A stretch of 64,000 bases of DNA from Candidatus Rokuibacteriota bacterium (GCA_003220475.1 QHSO01000011.1:1-64000); one strand, 5' to 3'; counted from the first letter of the stretch, positions 28,341 to 37,860 are shown. Notes: generated from the letters alone by a model not told the origin. Numbers and translations: made by a program.

Positions 28341-30350
28341 CTAAGACACGCGCGGCCGCCGGGATGGTGCGGCGGTCGCGCCGAGCACGTGCCAGGCCCG
28401 CAGCGTCTCCGCCACGCTCCAGGCCTGAGCGATGCACCCGTTCGGCGCGAACGGCGGCTCGCCGTCGAAGATCTCGGCAATGGAGCCGAGGCCGTGATCG
28501 GTAAGATGGTCGGCCATCGGCGTGAGAAAACTGCGCGCCGTGTCGGCGTCACCGTACGCCGCAAAATGGGCGAGGGCGAACGGGCCGAGTAGCCAGCCCC
28601 ACACGGCGCCCTGGTGATAGGCGCCATCGCGCGCGCCCTGGTCGCCGCCGTAGCGCGCGACGAAGCGCGGATCGAACGGCGCGAGGCTCCGCAGCCCGTA
28701 CGAGGTGACGAGATGGCGCGCGCACGCGTCGACGACGGCGCGACGCCGCTCCGGCGACAGCGGAGTGGCCGGCAGCGAGACGGCGAAGATCTGGTTGGGG
28801 CGCAGCGTCGCGTCGTGACCGTCGGCCCCGTCGAGCACGTCGTAGCACCAGCCGTCGCGCGCATTCCAGAAGCGCTCGAATCCCTCGGCCACGCGCGCGG
28901 CGTCGGCGTCGAGGTCGCTGGCGGGGCGCCGCAGCCGCCGCGCGAAGTCGGTCATCGCCACGAGAGCGTTGTACCAGAGCGCGTTGATCTCGACGGGCTT
29001 GCCGGTGCGCGGCGTCACGACCCGGTCGCCAACCTTCGCGTCCATCCATGTGAGTTGCACGCCAGGCTCTCCCGCGGCGAGCAAGCCATCGGCGGGGTCC
29101 TGCCGAATGCTATAGCGCGTGCCTTGGCGATGCCAGGCGAGGATCGACTCGAGCGTCGGATAGAGGTCCTTGAGCAGGCCGTCGTCGCCGGTCGCCGCGT
29201 GATACGCGCGAATCGCCTGGAAGTACCAGAGCGTCGCGTCGACCGTGTTGTACTCCGGCGCCTGGCCGTCGTCCGGGAAGCGATTTGGCAGCAGCCCGCG
29301 GTCCACGAAGCGCGCGAACGTCATCAGAATTTTCCGAGCCACGTCCGTGCGACCCGTCGCCAGCGTGAGGCCGGGCAGCGCGATCATCGTGTCGCGGCCC
29401 CAGTCGCCGAACCAATGGTAGCCGGCGATGACCGTGGCGCCGTCGGGATCGTCGGGCAACGGCCGCCGCACGAGGAACTGATCCGCCGCAAGAACGAGGC
29501 GGCGCATCCATTCGGGCGCCGTATCCGCGTTCGGCTGCGCGCGCGTCCAGCGCGCCAGCACGTCGCTCTCGTGCTCGATACGCCGCTGCCAGGCGGCATC
29601 GCCGTCGGGTGCCGGCGCCGCTTCCGCGGAGAGCGTCAGCGTGAGCGCGGCGCCGGGTGCGAGCGTGGCGCGGAAGGTTCCTGCGTGCAACTCGTCATCG
29701 ACGTGGTCGAGGCCGCGCTCGCGCTCGCGCGGCAGGTCGAAGTCGCGGAACCACGTGTGCGCGCCGTCGGCGTCGGCGCCGGGGGCCAGCAACAGCAGCG
29801 GCCGCGCGCCGTCGAACGCGATGACACGCAGGCCGTCCGCCACGCGGGCGACATCCATGCGCCAGTCTCCGGCCCGCGTCGTCGCGTGATAGTCGCGATA
29901 GTTGACGAGGGTCTTCACCCGCAGCGTCAGTGGCTCGCGCGCGCGCAGCACTCGCCAGCGGATGTGTGTGGTATTGGCGCCGTGCTCCATCCAGACGCAC
30001 TTTTCGACGAGCGCGTCGGCGCATGCGTAGGTCCACACGGGCGTGGTGCCGTCGAGACGGAAGCGCTCGATGAGCCGGTAGCCGTGGGGATCGACGATGC
30101 CGCTCACCCAGCGCGCGGCGAACAGCGGCCATTCGGCACCGGCGTACTCGACGGTCTCGTGGACGCCGGCGGCCATCACCGTCCGTCCCAGCGGTGGCTT
30201 CAGTGCGGCGACGAGCAGCGCGTGATAACGCCGCGTCGGCGTGCCGGCGATCGTCCCCGAGGCGAAGCCGCCGATGCCGTTGACACAGAGCCACTCGCGC
30301 CGCTCGGCGGCGCGGAGGTCGCCCGTGACGGCGCGGCCCCAGGTCAGCAC
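28341..30350 (-). CDS. glycogen debranching enzyme / amylo-alpha-1,6-glucosidase family
   Basis: 669 aa; [66 protein letters not shown]. Confidence 0.92.
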   Translation of the reverse strand: MLTWGRAVTGDLRAAERREWLCVNGIGGFASGTIAGTPTRRYHALLVAALKPPLGRTVMAAGVHETVEYAGAEWPLFAARWVSGIVDPHGYRLIERFRLDGTTPVWTYACADALVEKCVWMEHGANTTHIRWRVLRAREPLTLRVKTLVNYRDYHATTRAGDWRMDVARVADGLRVIAFDGARPLLLLAPGADADGAHTWFRDFDLPRERERGLDHVDDELHAGTFRATLAPGAALTLTLSAEAAPAPDGDAAWQRRIEHESDVLARWTRAQPNADTAPEWMRRLVLAADQFLVRRPLPDDPDGATVIAGYHWFGDWGRDTMIALPGLTLATGRTDVARKILMTFARFVDRGLLPNRFPDDGQAPEYNTVDATLWYFQAIRAYHAATGDDGLLKDLYPTLESILAWHRQGTRYSIRQDPADGLLAAGEPGVQLTWMDAKVGDRVVTPRTGKPVEINALWYNALVAMTDFARRLRRPASDLDADAARVAEGFERFWNARDGWCYDVLDGADGHDATLRPNQIFAVSLPATPLSPERRRAVVDACARHLVTSYGLRSLAPFDPRFVARYGGDQGARDGAYHQGAVWGWLLGPFALAHFAAYGDADTARSFLTPMADHLTDHGLGSIAEIFDGEPPFAPNGCIAQAWSVAETLRAWHVLGATAAPSRRPRVS

Positions 30351-30424
30351 GATGCCAGGGCACCGCGAGGCCTGGCCGCGGCGCGCGCATCGATCAGCGG
30401 CGAGCCCGTGTCCAAAGAGGCGCG

Positions 30425-31261
30425 ATGCGTCCCGGCGACTGCGGCATCGGCCTCCGCGCGCCCCACGTGGCCGAGGTGCTCGAGCACCGGCCCGTGGTCG
30501 GCTGGCTCGAGGTCCACGCCGAAAACTACATGGGCGGCGGGACGGCCATCAGAACGCTTGAGCGCGTGCGCGCCGAGTATCCGCTGTCCGTGCACGGCGT
30601 GGGCCTCTCGATCGGCAGCGCGGAGGGTATCGACACCGCGCACCTCGAGCGGCTGGCGAGACTGGTCGAGCGCCTGCAACCCGTGCTCGTCTCCGAGCAT
30701 CTGTCGTGGAGCGTGACAGGGGGCGCGTACTTGAATCATCTGCTGCCGTTACCGTACACCGACGAGGCCCTCGCGGTGATCGCCGATAACGTCGCCCGCG
30801 CGCAGGATCGCCTGGGGTGCCGGCTGCTCGTCGAGAATCCCTCGGGCTATCTGCGGTTTCGCGGCTCGTCGATGTCCGAGCCGGAGTTTCTCAACGCGCT
30901 GGCGCGCCGCACCGGCTGCGGCCTGCTCTGCGACGTCAACAACGTCTATGTCACGTGCGCCAATCTGGGCGGCGACCCGGCGGCATGGCTCGACGCCCTC
31001 GACCGCGCCGCGGTCGCGGAGATTCATCTCGCCGGCCACGCCGTGAACAACGCCGACGGGCGATCGATCCTGATCGACGACCACGGCTCGCCAGTGGCCG
31101 ATCCCGTGTGGGAGCTGTTCGCCCACGCGCTCGGCCGATTCGGTCCGGTCCCGACGCTGATCGAGTGGGACACCGATCTTCCAGCGCTCGGCGTCCTGCT
31201 GGGCGAGGCGGCGAAGGCGCGAGCGTATGTCTCGAAGGCGGCCGATGTCGTCGCTGCGTGA
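30425..31261 (+). CDS. DUF692/MNIO-family (BufB-like) protein
   Basis: [64 protein letters not shown]. Confidence 0.92.
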   Translation: MRPGDCGIGLRAPHVAEVLEHRPVVGWLEVHAENYMGGGTAIRTLERVRAEYPLSVHGVGLSIGSAEGIDTAHLERLARLVERLQPVLVSEHLSWSVTGGAYLNHLLPLPYTDEALAVIADNVARAQDRLGCRLLVENPSGYLRFRGSSMSEPEFLNALARRTGCGLLCDVNNVYVTCANLGGDPAAWLDALDRAAVAEIHLAGHAVNNADGRSILIDDHGSPVADPVWELFAHALGRFGPVPTLIEWDTDLPALGVLLGEAAKARAYVSKAADVVAA

Positions 31262-32006
31262 GCTGCAGGCGGGATTCCGCGCCGCGCTGCTCGACGAAGC
31301 GGAGGCGCGCGTGGTTTCGGAGATCATCGACGACGGACTCGGCGCCTCTGCGCGCCTGGCCGTCTATCGTCACCACGTCTTCACGAGTCTCACCGACGCC
31401 CTGGGGACCACGTATCCCGTCGTCTGCCGGCTCGTCGACCGCCGTTTCTTCGGCTGGCTCGCCGATCGCTACGTGCGCGCGCATCCGCCGGCCAGTCCAT
31501 GCCTGTTCGAGTATGGCGGCGAGCTCGCGGCGTTCCTCGCCGCCTTCCCCGCGTGCGCACACCTGCCGTGGCTGGCTGACGTGGCGCGGCTGGAATGGGC
31601 GATCAACGGCGCGCAGCACGCGCCTGGGGCGACGCCGCTTCTGGCCGATATCTGGCGTAGCCTCGACGCCGATGGGTTGGCGGCGTTGACGGTTCAGGTC
31701 GATCGATCTGTCACGCTGCTCGAGTCGCCGTGGCCCGTCGATGCGATCTGGCGCGCCAATCAGGCCGGCGCCGATGGCGCCGTCGATCTCGTCGCCGGCG
31801 CGGTACGGCTCGAGGTTCGCCGCATCGACGACGACATCGTCTTGCGCGCGCTCCCTGCTGGATCGTTCGCCCTTCGTGCGGCGCTCGCCGCCGGCCGAAC
31901 GTTGCAGGAAGCGGTAGACCGCGCGCTTCTCGCAGAGCCGGCTTTGAACCTCGCGCGTGAGATCCGCGCGCTACTCGACGACGGCATGCTGGTGCTGCCG
32001 GGATGA
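31245..32006 (+). CDS. DUF2063 (BufC-like) protein
   Basis: [14 protein letters not shown]...[46 protein letters not shown]. Confidence 0.9.
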   Translation: MSSLRELQAGFRAALLDEAEARVVSEIIDDGLGASARLAVYRHHVFTSLTDALGTTYPVVCRLVDRRFFGWLADRYVRAHPPASPCLFEYGGELAAFLAAFPACAHLPWLADVARLEWAINGAQHAPGATPLLADIWRSLDADGLAALTVQVDRSVTLLESPWPVDAIWRANQAGADGAVDLVAGAVRLEVRRIDDDIVLRALPAGSFALRAALAAGRTLQEAVDRALLAEPALNLAREIRALLDDGMLVLPG

Positions 32007-32033
32007 CGTCCGCACGACGTCATCCTTTTCGCA

Positions 32034-32522
32034 TCAGCCCTGCAGCTGAACCGTCCGCTCTCCGGCGCGCACGCGCGCGTCCCAGCTGACATCGATCGCG
32101 CCTTTGACGCTCTCGTGCGCCGGGCATCCCGCCGGATGCGCGGCGAGCGCGCGCTCGGTCGCCTCCAGCGCGTCGGCGGGGACGGCGAGCTCGTAGTGCA
32201 CGTGGATCGAGCGGATCTTGATCGTCTTGCCGTGGCCGACGATGCGGCCCTCGACGGAAGCCGTGAAGCCGTCGCGGTCGAACGCGATCTTGCGCCCTGC
32301 CAGGGCGCCACGCAGAGTGCCGAACATTCAGCCGGCGACGCCCGCAACGATGTGGTCGAGCGTCGAGGCCACCGGCGGGCCCTCCGGCACGCCATAGTAC
32401 TGGCGCAGGCGGCCCTGCACGCCGTACACGACGGGCTCGGGAACGTCGCCGAGATACGCGTGGCGCGCACCGTTCTTATAGACCAGGCGGGTCTTCGAGA
32501 CGTATTCGAAATCGTCGGCCAT
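32034..32522 (-). CDS. OsmC-family protein, putative selenoprotein with UGA at the peroxidatic Cys position
   Basis: ORFs 32034-32327 and 32328-32624 are contiguous and in frame across TGA 32328-32330: MADDFEYVSKTRLVYKNGARHAYLGDVPEPVVYGVQGRLRQYYGVPEGPPVASTLDHIVAGVAG-U-MFGTLRGALAGRKIAFDRDGFTASVEGRI...AHPAGCPAHESV...; second OsmC Cys (GCP) retained. Confidence 0.87.
32292..32308 (-). promoter_or_regulatory. candidate bacterial SECIS hairpin for the OsmC-like UGA
   Basis: GCGCCCT-GGC-AGGGCGC (mRNA sense), 7-bp perfect stem, loop begins 26 nt after UGA; same CT-GGC-AG apex as the peroxiredoxin hairpin. Confidence 0.75.
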
Positions 32523-32595
32523 GTCGGACTCCTCCTTCGTTCGTTTGGACACGGCTCCGCGCGGCGTCGATTCCGCGAGGTGTAGACTCGCGCGC

Positions 32596-33195
32596 GTGAG
32601 CGCCGACGATCGCACCCTGCTCACACGCGCGGCAATGGGCGATGGCGAAGCCCTCGAGGCGCTGATGAGCCGCTACGCCTCACGCATCTATCGGCTCGCG
32701 TACGGTATCACGCGCAGCGCGCCGGACGCCGAGGAGGTCGTGCAAGACGTGTTCTTGCAGATCGTCAACAAGGGCGCGGGCTTCGAGGGCCGTGCGGCGC
32801 TGGGCAGCTGGATCTATCGGATCACGACCAATGTCAGCCTCAACAAGCGGCGCGGCAAGCGCCGCGAGCTCGAGACGCCGCTCGACGAGCTGCTGCCGAC
32901 GTTCCTTCCCGACGGTCACCGGGCCGGCGATCGCGCCTTCGTGGTGGCGGATTGGTCGAGCACACCGGACCGGGAGCTGCTGGCCGGCGAGTCGCGCCGA
33001 CTCCTGGAGGCGGCGATCGACCGGTTGCCCGCGCACTACCGCGCCGTGCTCGTGCTGAGAGACGTCGAGGAGCTGTCCAACGAGGAGGTCGCCGAGATCG
33101 TCGGCGACACCGTGGCGGCGGTGAAGACACGGCTGCACCGCGCGCGGATGGCGCTGCGCGAGCAGCTCACGCGGGACCTGAGAACCGGCGCATGA
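32596..33195 (+). CDS. ECF-subfamily RNA polymerase sigma factor
   Basis: ADDRTLLTRAAMGDGEALEALMSRYASRIYRLAYGITRSAPDAEEVVQDVFLQI...LSNEEVAEIVGDTVAAVKTRLHRARMALRE. Confidence 0.93.
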   Translation: MSADDRTLLTRAAMGDGEALEALMSRYASRIYRLAYGITRSAPDAEEVVQDVFLQIVNKGAGFEGRAALGSWIYRITTNVSLNKRRGKRRELETPLDELLPTFLPDGHRAGDRAFVVADWSSTPDRELLAGESRRLLEAAIDRLPAHYRAVLVLRDVEELSNEEVAEIVGDTVAAVKTRLHRARMALREQLTRDLRTGA

Positions 33196-33425
33196 CCTGC
33201 CGCGACGCCATCGACATCCTCGCCGATTACGTCGACGGTGCGATGCCGGCTGAGCTCGCGGCCGAGCTCGAGCGGCATCTGGCGGGCTGCGAGCCCTGCC
33301 GCGCCTACCTCGCCACCTATCGCAAGACAGGCATGCTCGGTGCCATCGCCGGCCGCGTCGACATGCCCGCAGAGATGCAGACGCGACTGCGCCGGTTCCT
33401 CAGCGAGCAGCTTCGCCGCGCCTGA
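33192..33425 (+). CDS. zf-HC2 anti-sigma factor-like protein
   Basis: MTCRDAIDILADYVDGAMPAELAAELERHLAGCEPCRAYLATYRKT with HxxxCxxC; ATGA overlap with sigma gene. Confidence 0.88.
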   Translation: MTCRDAIDILADYVDGAMPAELAAELERHLAGCEPCRAYLATYRKTGMLGAIAGRVDMPAEMQTRLRRFLSEQLRRA

Positions 33426-33484
33426 CGCTCGCGCACGATCTGCGGACCGGGCGCGCTGGCCCGTCGCGATAGAATCGATTTCCT

Positions 33485-34744
33485 GTGAGACCGCCCCACG
33501 TTCGCCACAACGTCGTCGCGCTCGGCGCGGACTACGCGCTGTTCATGGTGGCGCTGGCGTTCGTCTCGCCGACGACGATCTTGCCGGCCTTCGCCGCGTG
33601 GCTGGGCGCGCCCAACATCGTGATCGGCGCGATCCCCGCCGTGATGACGCTCGGCTGGTTCCTGCCGTGCCTCTTCGCGGCGCCGCATACCGAAGGGCTC
33701 ACGCGCAAGCTGCCGTTCCTGGTGCGGTGGACGGTCTGGGAGCGCGTGCCGTTCCTGCTTCTCGCGGCCGCCGCGTACTGGCTCGCCGAGCGCTCACCCG
33801 GGGCGACGCTGGCCGTGCTGCTCGCGATGCTGCTGGCTGTGACGGGCGTCGGCGGCCTGCTGATGCCGGCGTGGATGGATCTCATCGGCCGCGCGATTCC
33901 GGTGACGATGCGCGGACGGTTTTTCGCGGTGTCGAGCGTCGCCGCCAGCCTGCTCGGCCTCGGCGCGAGCGCCGCGACCGCCGACGTGCTCGCGAGCCAT
34001 CGTCCGGCCGTCGCGTACGCGCTCTGCTTCGTGTGCGGCTTCGTGTGCCTGATCGTGTCGTTCGTCGCCCTCGTCCTCGTGCGCGAGCCCCTCGCGGCCG
34101 CCGCGCGCCCGCGGGAACCGCTCGGCGCGTATCTGCGGCGCATGCCCGCGCTGCTGCGCGACGATCGCAATCTCGCGTGGTATCTCGTCGCGCGGTCGCT
34201 GGCGGCGGTGGGCGCCGCGGGCACCGCCTTCTACACGGTCTACGCGTTGCACGCGTGGCGGCTGCCCGCGTCGGCCGCGGGCATCTTCACCGCGCTCCTG
34301 CTGTGCGGCACGATCGCCGGCACCATCGTGCTCGGGTGGCTTGCCGACCGTGCGGGCCACCGCATCGTGCTGCTGGCCGGAGTGGCGGCGAGCGTGGTCG
34401 GCAACGTTATCGCGCTGGCGGCGACGTCGCCCGCCACGTTCGGCGTCGCGTTCGCGCTGGCCGGCGTGCAGACCGCGTCGATCACCGTCTCGGGGCTCAA
34501 CGTGCTCCTCGAGTTCGCGCCGGTCACCGAGGCGCAGCCGACCTACCTGGGCCTCGGTAACACCTTGCTGGCGCCCATCGCGTTCGTGGCGCCGCTGGCC
34601 GCCGGTCTCCTGGCCGATGCCGCCGGGTTCTCCGCGGTCTTCGCCATCACCGCGCTCGGCGGCACAGCCGGCATGCTGCTGCTGGCGCTACGCGTACGGG
34701 ATCCGCGCGCTACGCGCGCGCTGGCCGCCGGGAGCCGCGCGTGA
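33485..34744 (+). CDS. MFS transporter
   Basis: 419 aa, about 12 TM segments; GWLADRAGHR loop. Confidence 0.85.
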   Translation: MRPPHVRHNVVALGADYALFMVALAFVSPTTILPAFAAWLGAPNIVIGAIPAVMTLGWFLPCLFAAPHTEGLTRKLPFLVRWTVWERVPFLLLAAAAYWLAERSPGATLAVLLAMLLAVTGVGGLLMPAWMDLIGRAIPVTMRGRFFAVSSVAASLLGLGASAATADVLASHRPAVAYALCFVCGFVCLIVSFVALVLVREPLAAAARPREPLGAYLRRMPALLRDDRNLAWYLVARSLAAVGAAGTAFYTVYALHAWRLPASAAGIFTALLLCGTIAGTIVLGWLADRAGHRIVLLAGVAASVVGNVIALAATSPATFGVAFALAGVQTASITVSGLNVLLEFAPVTEAQPTYLGLGNTLLAPIAFVAPLAAGLLADAAGFSAVFAITALGGTAGMLLLALRVRDPRATRALAAGSRA

Positions 34745-35439
34745 AAACGCTGCTGCTCGACCTCGACGACACGCTGCTCGCGTACTCGGCCGGCGTCGAC
34801 GACTCCTGGGTCGAAGCCTGCGGCGCCGTGCCGTTGTCGGTGGACACGGCGACGCTCGTGGCCGCGCTGACCGAGACGCGCAAGTGGTTCTGGAGCGGCG
34901 ATCCCGCGCGTCACGCACGCGAGCGCGTGAACATGCTGGGCGCCTGGACGAAGATCGTCGCCGAGGCGCTGGTGCGCTGCGGCTGCGCCGACGACGCCGT
35001 CGCCGCCGCGATCGCCGGCGACTTCGCCGCGCGCCGCCGCGCCGCCATGCGACTGTTTCCGGAGACGCGCGCCGTGCTGGACGCGCTCCGCGCGCGCGGG
35101 CTGCCGCTGGCGCTCGTGACCAACGGCGACGTGCGCCAGCAACGCGACAAGATCGAGCGCCACGATCTCGCACGGTATTTCGGCGCCATCGTCATCGAGG
35201 GCGAATTCGGCTGCGGCAAACCCGACGAGCGGGTCTATCGCGAGGCGCTGCGGCGGCTCGGCGCGCAGACGGACGGCGCGTGGATGGTGGGGGACCATCT
35301 GGAGTGGGATGTGCTCGCGCCGCAGCGGCTTGGACTCACGGGCGTCTGGATCGATCGGGAGGGCGCGGGCCTGCCGGCGGCGCACACCGACGCGCGCCCG
35401 CAGCGGATCATCCGCTCGCTGTCGGAGCTGCTCGGGTGA
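34741..35439 (+). CDS. HAD-superfamily hydrolase
   Basis: LLLDLDDTLLAYSAGVD, LALVTNGD, FGCGKPDERVYREAL, WMVGDHLEWDVLAP. Confidence 0.92.
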   Translation: MKTLLLDLDDTLLAYSAGVDDSWVEACGAVPLSVDTATLVAALTETRKWFWSGDPARHARERVNMLGAWTKIVAEALVRCGCADDAVAAAIAGDFAARRRAAMRLFPETRAVLDALRARGLPLALVTNGDVRQQRDKIERHDLARYFGAIVIEGEFGCGKPDERVYREALRRLGAQTDGAWMVGDHLEWDVLAPQRLGLTGVWIDREGAGLPAAHTDARPQRIIRSLSELLG

Positions 35440-35558
35440 AGCTCGCCCGGTTCGCCATCTGGGTGGCGACCGCGAGCTTCGTTCTCATGCTCTTCTACCC
35501 GCTCGTGATGGAGATCCTCACGCGCATTGCCGCACGCGGCGACAGCGGGCTGCCGTGA
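35436..35558 (+). CDS. small single-TM protein (40 aa)
   Basis: GTGA overlap with the HAD gene; VKLARFAIWVATASFVLMLFYPLVMEILTRIAARGDSGLP. Confidence 0.5.
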   Translation: MKLARFAIWVATASFVLMLFYPLVMEILTRIAARGDSGLP

Positions 35559-35561
35559 TAT

Positions 35562-35588
35562 GAAAGGGGGCCTCGAAGGGCCCCCTTT
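35562..35588. terminator. bidirectional terminator-like hairpin
   Basis: AAAGGGGGCC ... GGCCCCCTTT between convergent genes. Confidence 0.7.
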
Positions 35589-35642
35589 ACCCCCATACGC
35601 TCCGAGCGCCGCGGGAAACCCGTGGCGCTCCTCGAATTCGCT

Positions 35643-36260
35643 TCAGCGCCCCCAGCGGTATTCGCCGTCGGAGCCGGGGCGGCCGCGGCCGCTGCTGCCG
35701 TCGACGCCGCGCTTGGGACCGCGCTTGTTGGCGCCCGGGCCCTTGCGGCCGGCCGGCTTGTCGCCGAAGCCGCCGGGACCTGCGCCCCGCCGCTGCGCTC
35801 GACCTGGCTTGTCGCCGAAACCGCCGCCCCCGCCGCCGGCCGGCCGATCACCGAAGCCGCCCGCCGGACGCTGGCCGCCGCCGGCGCCGAACCGGGGTCC
35901 GCCGCCGCCTCCTCCGCCGCCGAATCGCGGGCCGCCGAAGCCGCCGCCCGCGGGCCGATCGCCGTAAGGGCGGGGGCCCCCGGCCGGACGCGGCGGGCGC
36001 GGACCACCCGCGCCGCGCGGCGTGGCCTTGTCGACGCGGATCATGCGGCCGTCGAGGGAAGTCCCGTTGAGCGAGGAGATGGCCTTTTCGGCCTCCTCGG
36101 TGGTCGCCATCTCGACGAAGCCGAAGCCCCGCGAGCGGCCGGTCTCTCGGTCGGTCATCACGGCGGCCGACATCACCTCGCCGAAGCGCGCGAAGGCGCC
36201 GCGCAGGCCCTCGCTCGAGGTGGAAAATGAGAGACCACCGACGAACAGCTTCACGGACAT
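35643..36260 (-). CDS. RRM RNA-binding protein with long Gly/Arg-rich tail
   Basis: KLFVGGLSFSTSSEGLRGAFARFGEVMSAAVMTDRETGRSRGFGFVEM then G/P/R-rich region. Confidence 0.92.
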   Translation of the reverse strand: MSVKLFVGGLSFSTSSEGLRGAFARFGEVMSAAVMTDRETGRSRGFGFVEMATTEEAEKAISSLNGTSLDGRMIRVDKATPRGAGGPRPPRPAGGPRPYGDRPAGGGFGGPRFGGGGGGGGPRFGAGGGQRPAGGFGDRPAGGGGGGFGDKPGRAQRRGAGPGGFGDKPAGRKGPGANKRGPKRGVDGSSGRGRPGSDGEYRWGR

Positions 36261-36343
36261 GACCTGCTCCTTTCGTCTGCCGGGTCGAGATTACCCCGAG
36301 TATAGCCCCCGGGTATGGCCATTGCAGCGGAGTAGCACGCACG

Positions 36344-37033
36344 ATGCCGCCCAGGAATCCGGACCTCCACGGCAACGCCCCGGATAGCTCGCGCGTGGCG
36401 CTCGTCCTGGTGGATGTGATCAGCGATCTCGAGTTCGAGGACGGCGACCGGCTGCTGCCTCATGCCCTCGCCGTGGCCGATCGGCTTGCCGTGCTGGCGG
36501 CCCGCGCCCGGCGCGCCCGGGTGCCCGTCATTTACGTCAACGACAACTTCGGGCGCTGGCGATCGGACTTCCGGACGCTGCTCGAGCGCTGTCTCGAGCG
36601 GCGCGTGCGCGGCCGCCCGCTCGCGCGCCGGCTGCGCCCGCGCGCCAGCGACTACGTCGTCTTGAAGACCAAGCATTCGGCGTTCTATGCCACGACGCTC
36701 GAGCTGTTGCTGCGATACCTGGGCGTGAGCTCGCTGGTGCTCACCGGCCTCACCGGCGATCGTTGCGTGCTGTTCAGCGCCAGCGACGCGTTCATGCGGG
36801 ACTTGCGGCTCTGGGTCCCGGCCGATTGCGTGGCGTCGATCGATCCCGAGCACAATCGCCGCGCCCTCGACGAGATGGCGCGTCTCTTCGACGCGGATCT
36901 CACGGACTCGACGCGCCTGGTGCTCTCACGCTCGGCGATCAAGCGGCGGGCGCGGGCAGGAGCAGCGCGACTGCGGTCAGCGCGAGCGCCAGCAGCACGG
37001 CCTGCGCGGAGATCTCACGCCCCTGCCGCTTGA
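36344..37033 (+). CDS. isochorismatase/cysteine-hydrolase family protein
   Basis: ALVLVDVISDLEFEDG, KTKHSAFYATTLELLLRYLGVSSLVLTGLTGDRCVLFSA. Confidence 0.85.
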   Translation: MPPRNPDLHGNAPDSSRVALVLVDVISDLEFEDGDRLLPHALAVADRLAVLAARARRARVPVIYVNDNFGRWRSDFRTLLERCLERRVRGRPLARRLRPRASDYVVLKTKHSAFYATTLELLLRYLGVSSLVLTGLTGDRCVLFSASDAFMRDLRLWVPADCVASIDPEHNRRALDEMARLFDADLTDSTRLVLSRSAIKRRARAGAARLRSARAPAARPARRSHAPAA

Positions 37034-37313
37034 GCTCCGTGACCGCCCAGGCGTCGGTCACGGGCTCCACGCCGGTCGACGTCTCGCGCAGTCCGCGCGA
37101 GGCCAGTCGCGTTCAGGTGCTGCCGTGCGCCTGCAGGAAGCCGAGCGCGGCGACGAGGAGCGGCACGAACAAGACGAGTCGTGCGCCGCGCGCGAGACCG
37201 AAGAGCGCAAAACCGGCGGCGAGCACGAGGGTCAGCGCCAGTCCCGCCACTCCCATCAGGGAGCGCCGGCGCCGCCCGCGCGATTCGAGATTCGTGACCA
37301 GAGGCACGGCCAT
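36939..37313 (-). CDS. small membrane protein, putative selenoprotein with in-frame UGA
   Basis: Read-through of TGA 37113-37115: MAVPLVTNLESRGRRRRSLMGVAGLALTLVLAAGFALFGLARGARLVLFVPLLVAALGFLQAHGST-U-TRLASRGLRETSTGVEPVTDAWAVTELKRQGREISAQAVLLALALTAVALLLPAPAA*. TM segments on both sides of the UGA. Confidence 0.7.
37083..37101 (-). promoter_or_regulatory. candidate bacterial SECIS hairpin for the membrane-protein UGA
   Basis: CTCGCGC-GGACT-GCGCGAG (mRNA sense), 7-bp perfect stem, loop begins 18 nt after UGA and starts GG. Confidence 0.72.
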
Positions 37314-37419
37314 CGCGATGCGCGCTTACCCTATCATCGTTGCCAACCGGGCGGCCTGGATGCTAGATTCGACGGCAACTAGCCGTTTTTCAGGCGGTCG
37401 AGGCGAGACAGGAGATCTC

Positions 37420-37860
37420 ATGGAGAATCCCGCGGTGACGCACGCGCGCGAGCGACTGAGCCGCTGGCTCGAGGACGGCCGCGAGCTGCTCGCCCTGCTG
37501 CCGGAGGTGCTCGACTCCGGGCAGAAGACCGCCGCCAAGCTCGAGCACGCCGAGCGCGACGCGGAGCGGCTGCGCCGCGAGCTGATGGAGCTGCGCAAGG
37601 AGCTGTCGGAGGCGAAGGATCGCGCGCAGAACAACGAGGCGGAGCGGCAGCTCGAGGAATACCGCAGGCAGTTCGAGGAGCTGCGTCGTGCCAACGAGCA
37701 GCTGAAGAACGAGAAGGACGAGGTCGCGCAGGCCTTCGCGAAGCTGCTCGAAACGATGCAGTCGACCAATCAGATCGCGCAGAAGCTCGGCGTCACCAAG
37801 AGCCCGTTCGCCCGCGCCCCGAAAGAGTCCGCGTCGCCGACCTCGCCGACGCACGAATAG
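37420..37860 (+). CDS. coiled-coil hypothetical protein
   Basis: 146 aa with long heptad-rich E/K/R/L region. Confidence 0.75.
   Translation: MENPAVTHARERLSRWLEDGRELLALLPEVLDSGQKTAAKLEHAERDAERLRRELMELRKELSEAKDRAQNNEAERQLEEYRRQFEELRRANEQLKNEKDEVAQAFAKLLETMQSTNQIAQKLGVTKSPFARAPKESASPTSPTHE

Noticed and set aside
33426-33484. TGA stop of the anti-sigma gene tested as a possible Sec codon
   Set aside because: Read-through gives non-protein-like RSRTICGPGALARRDR and no catalytic Cys is expected there.
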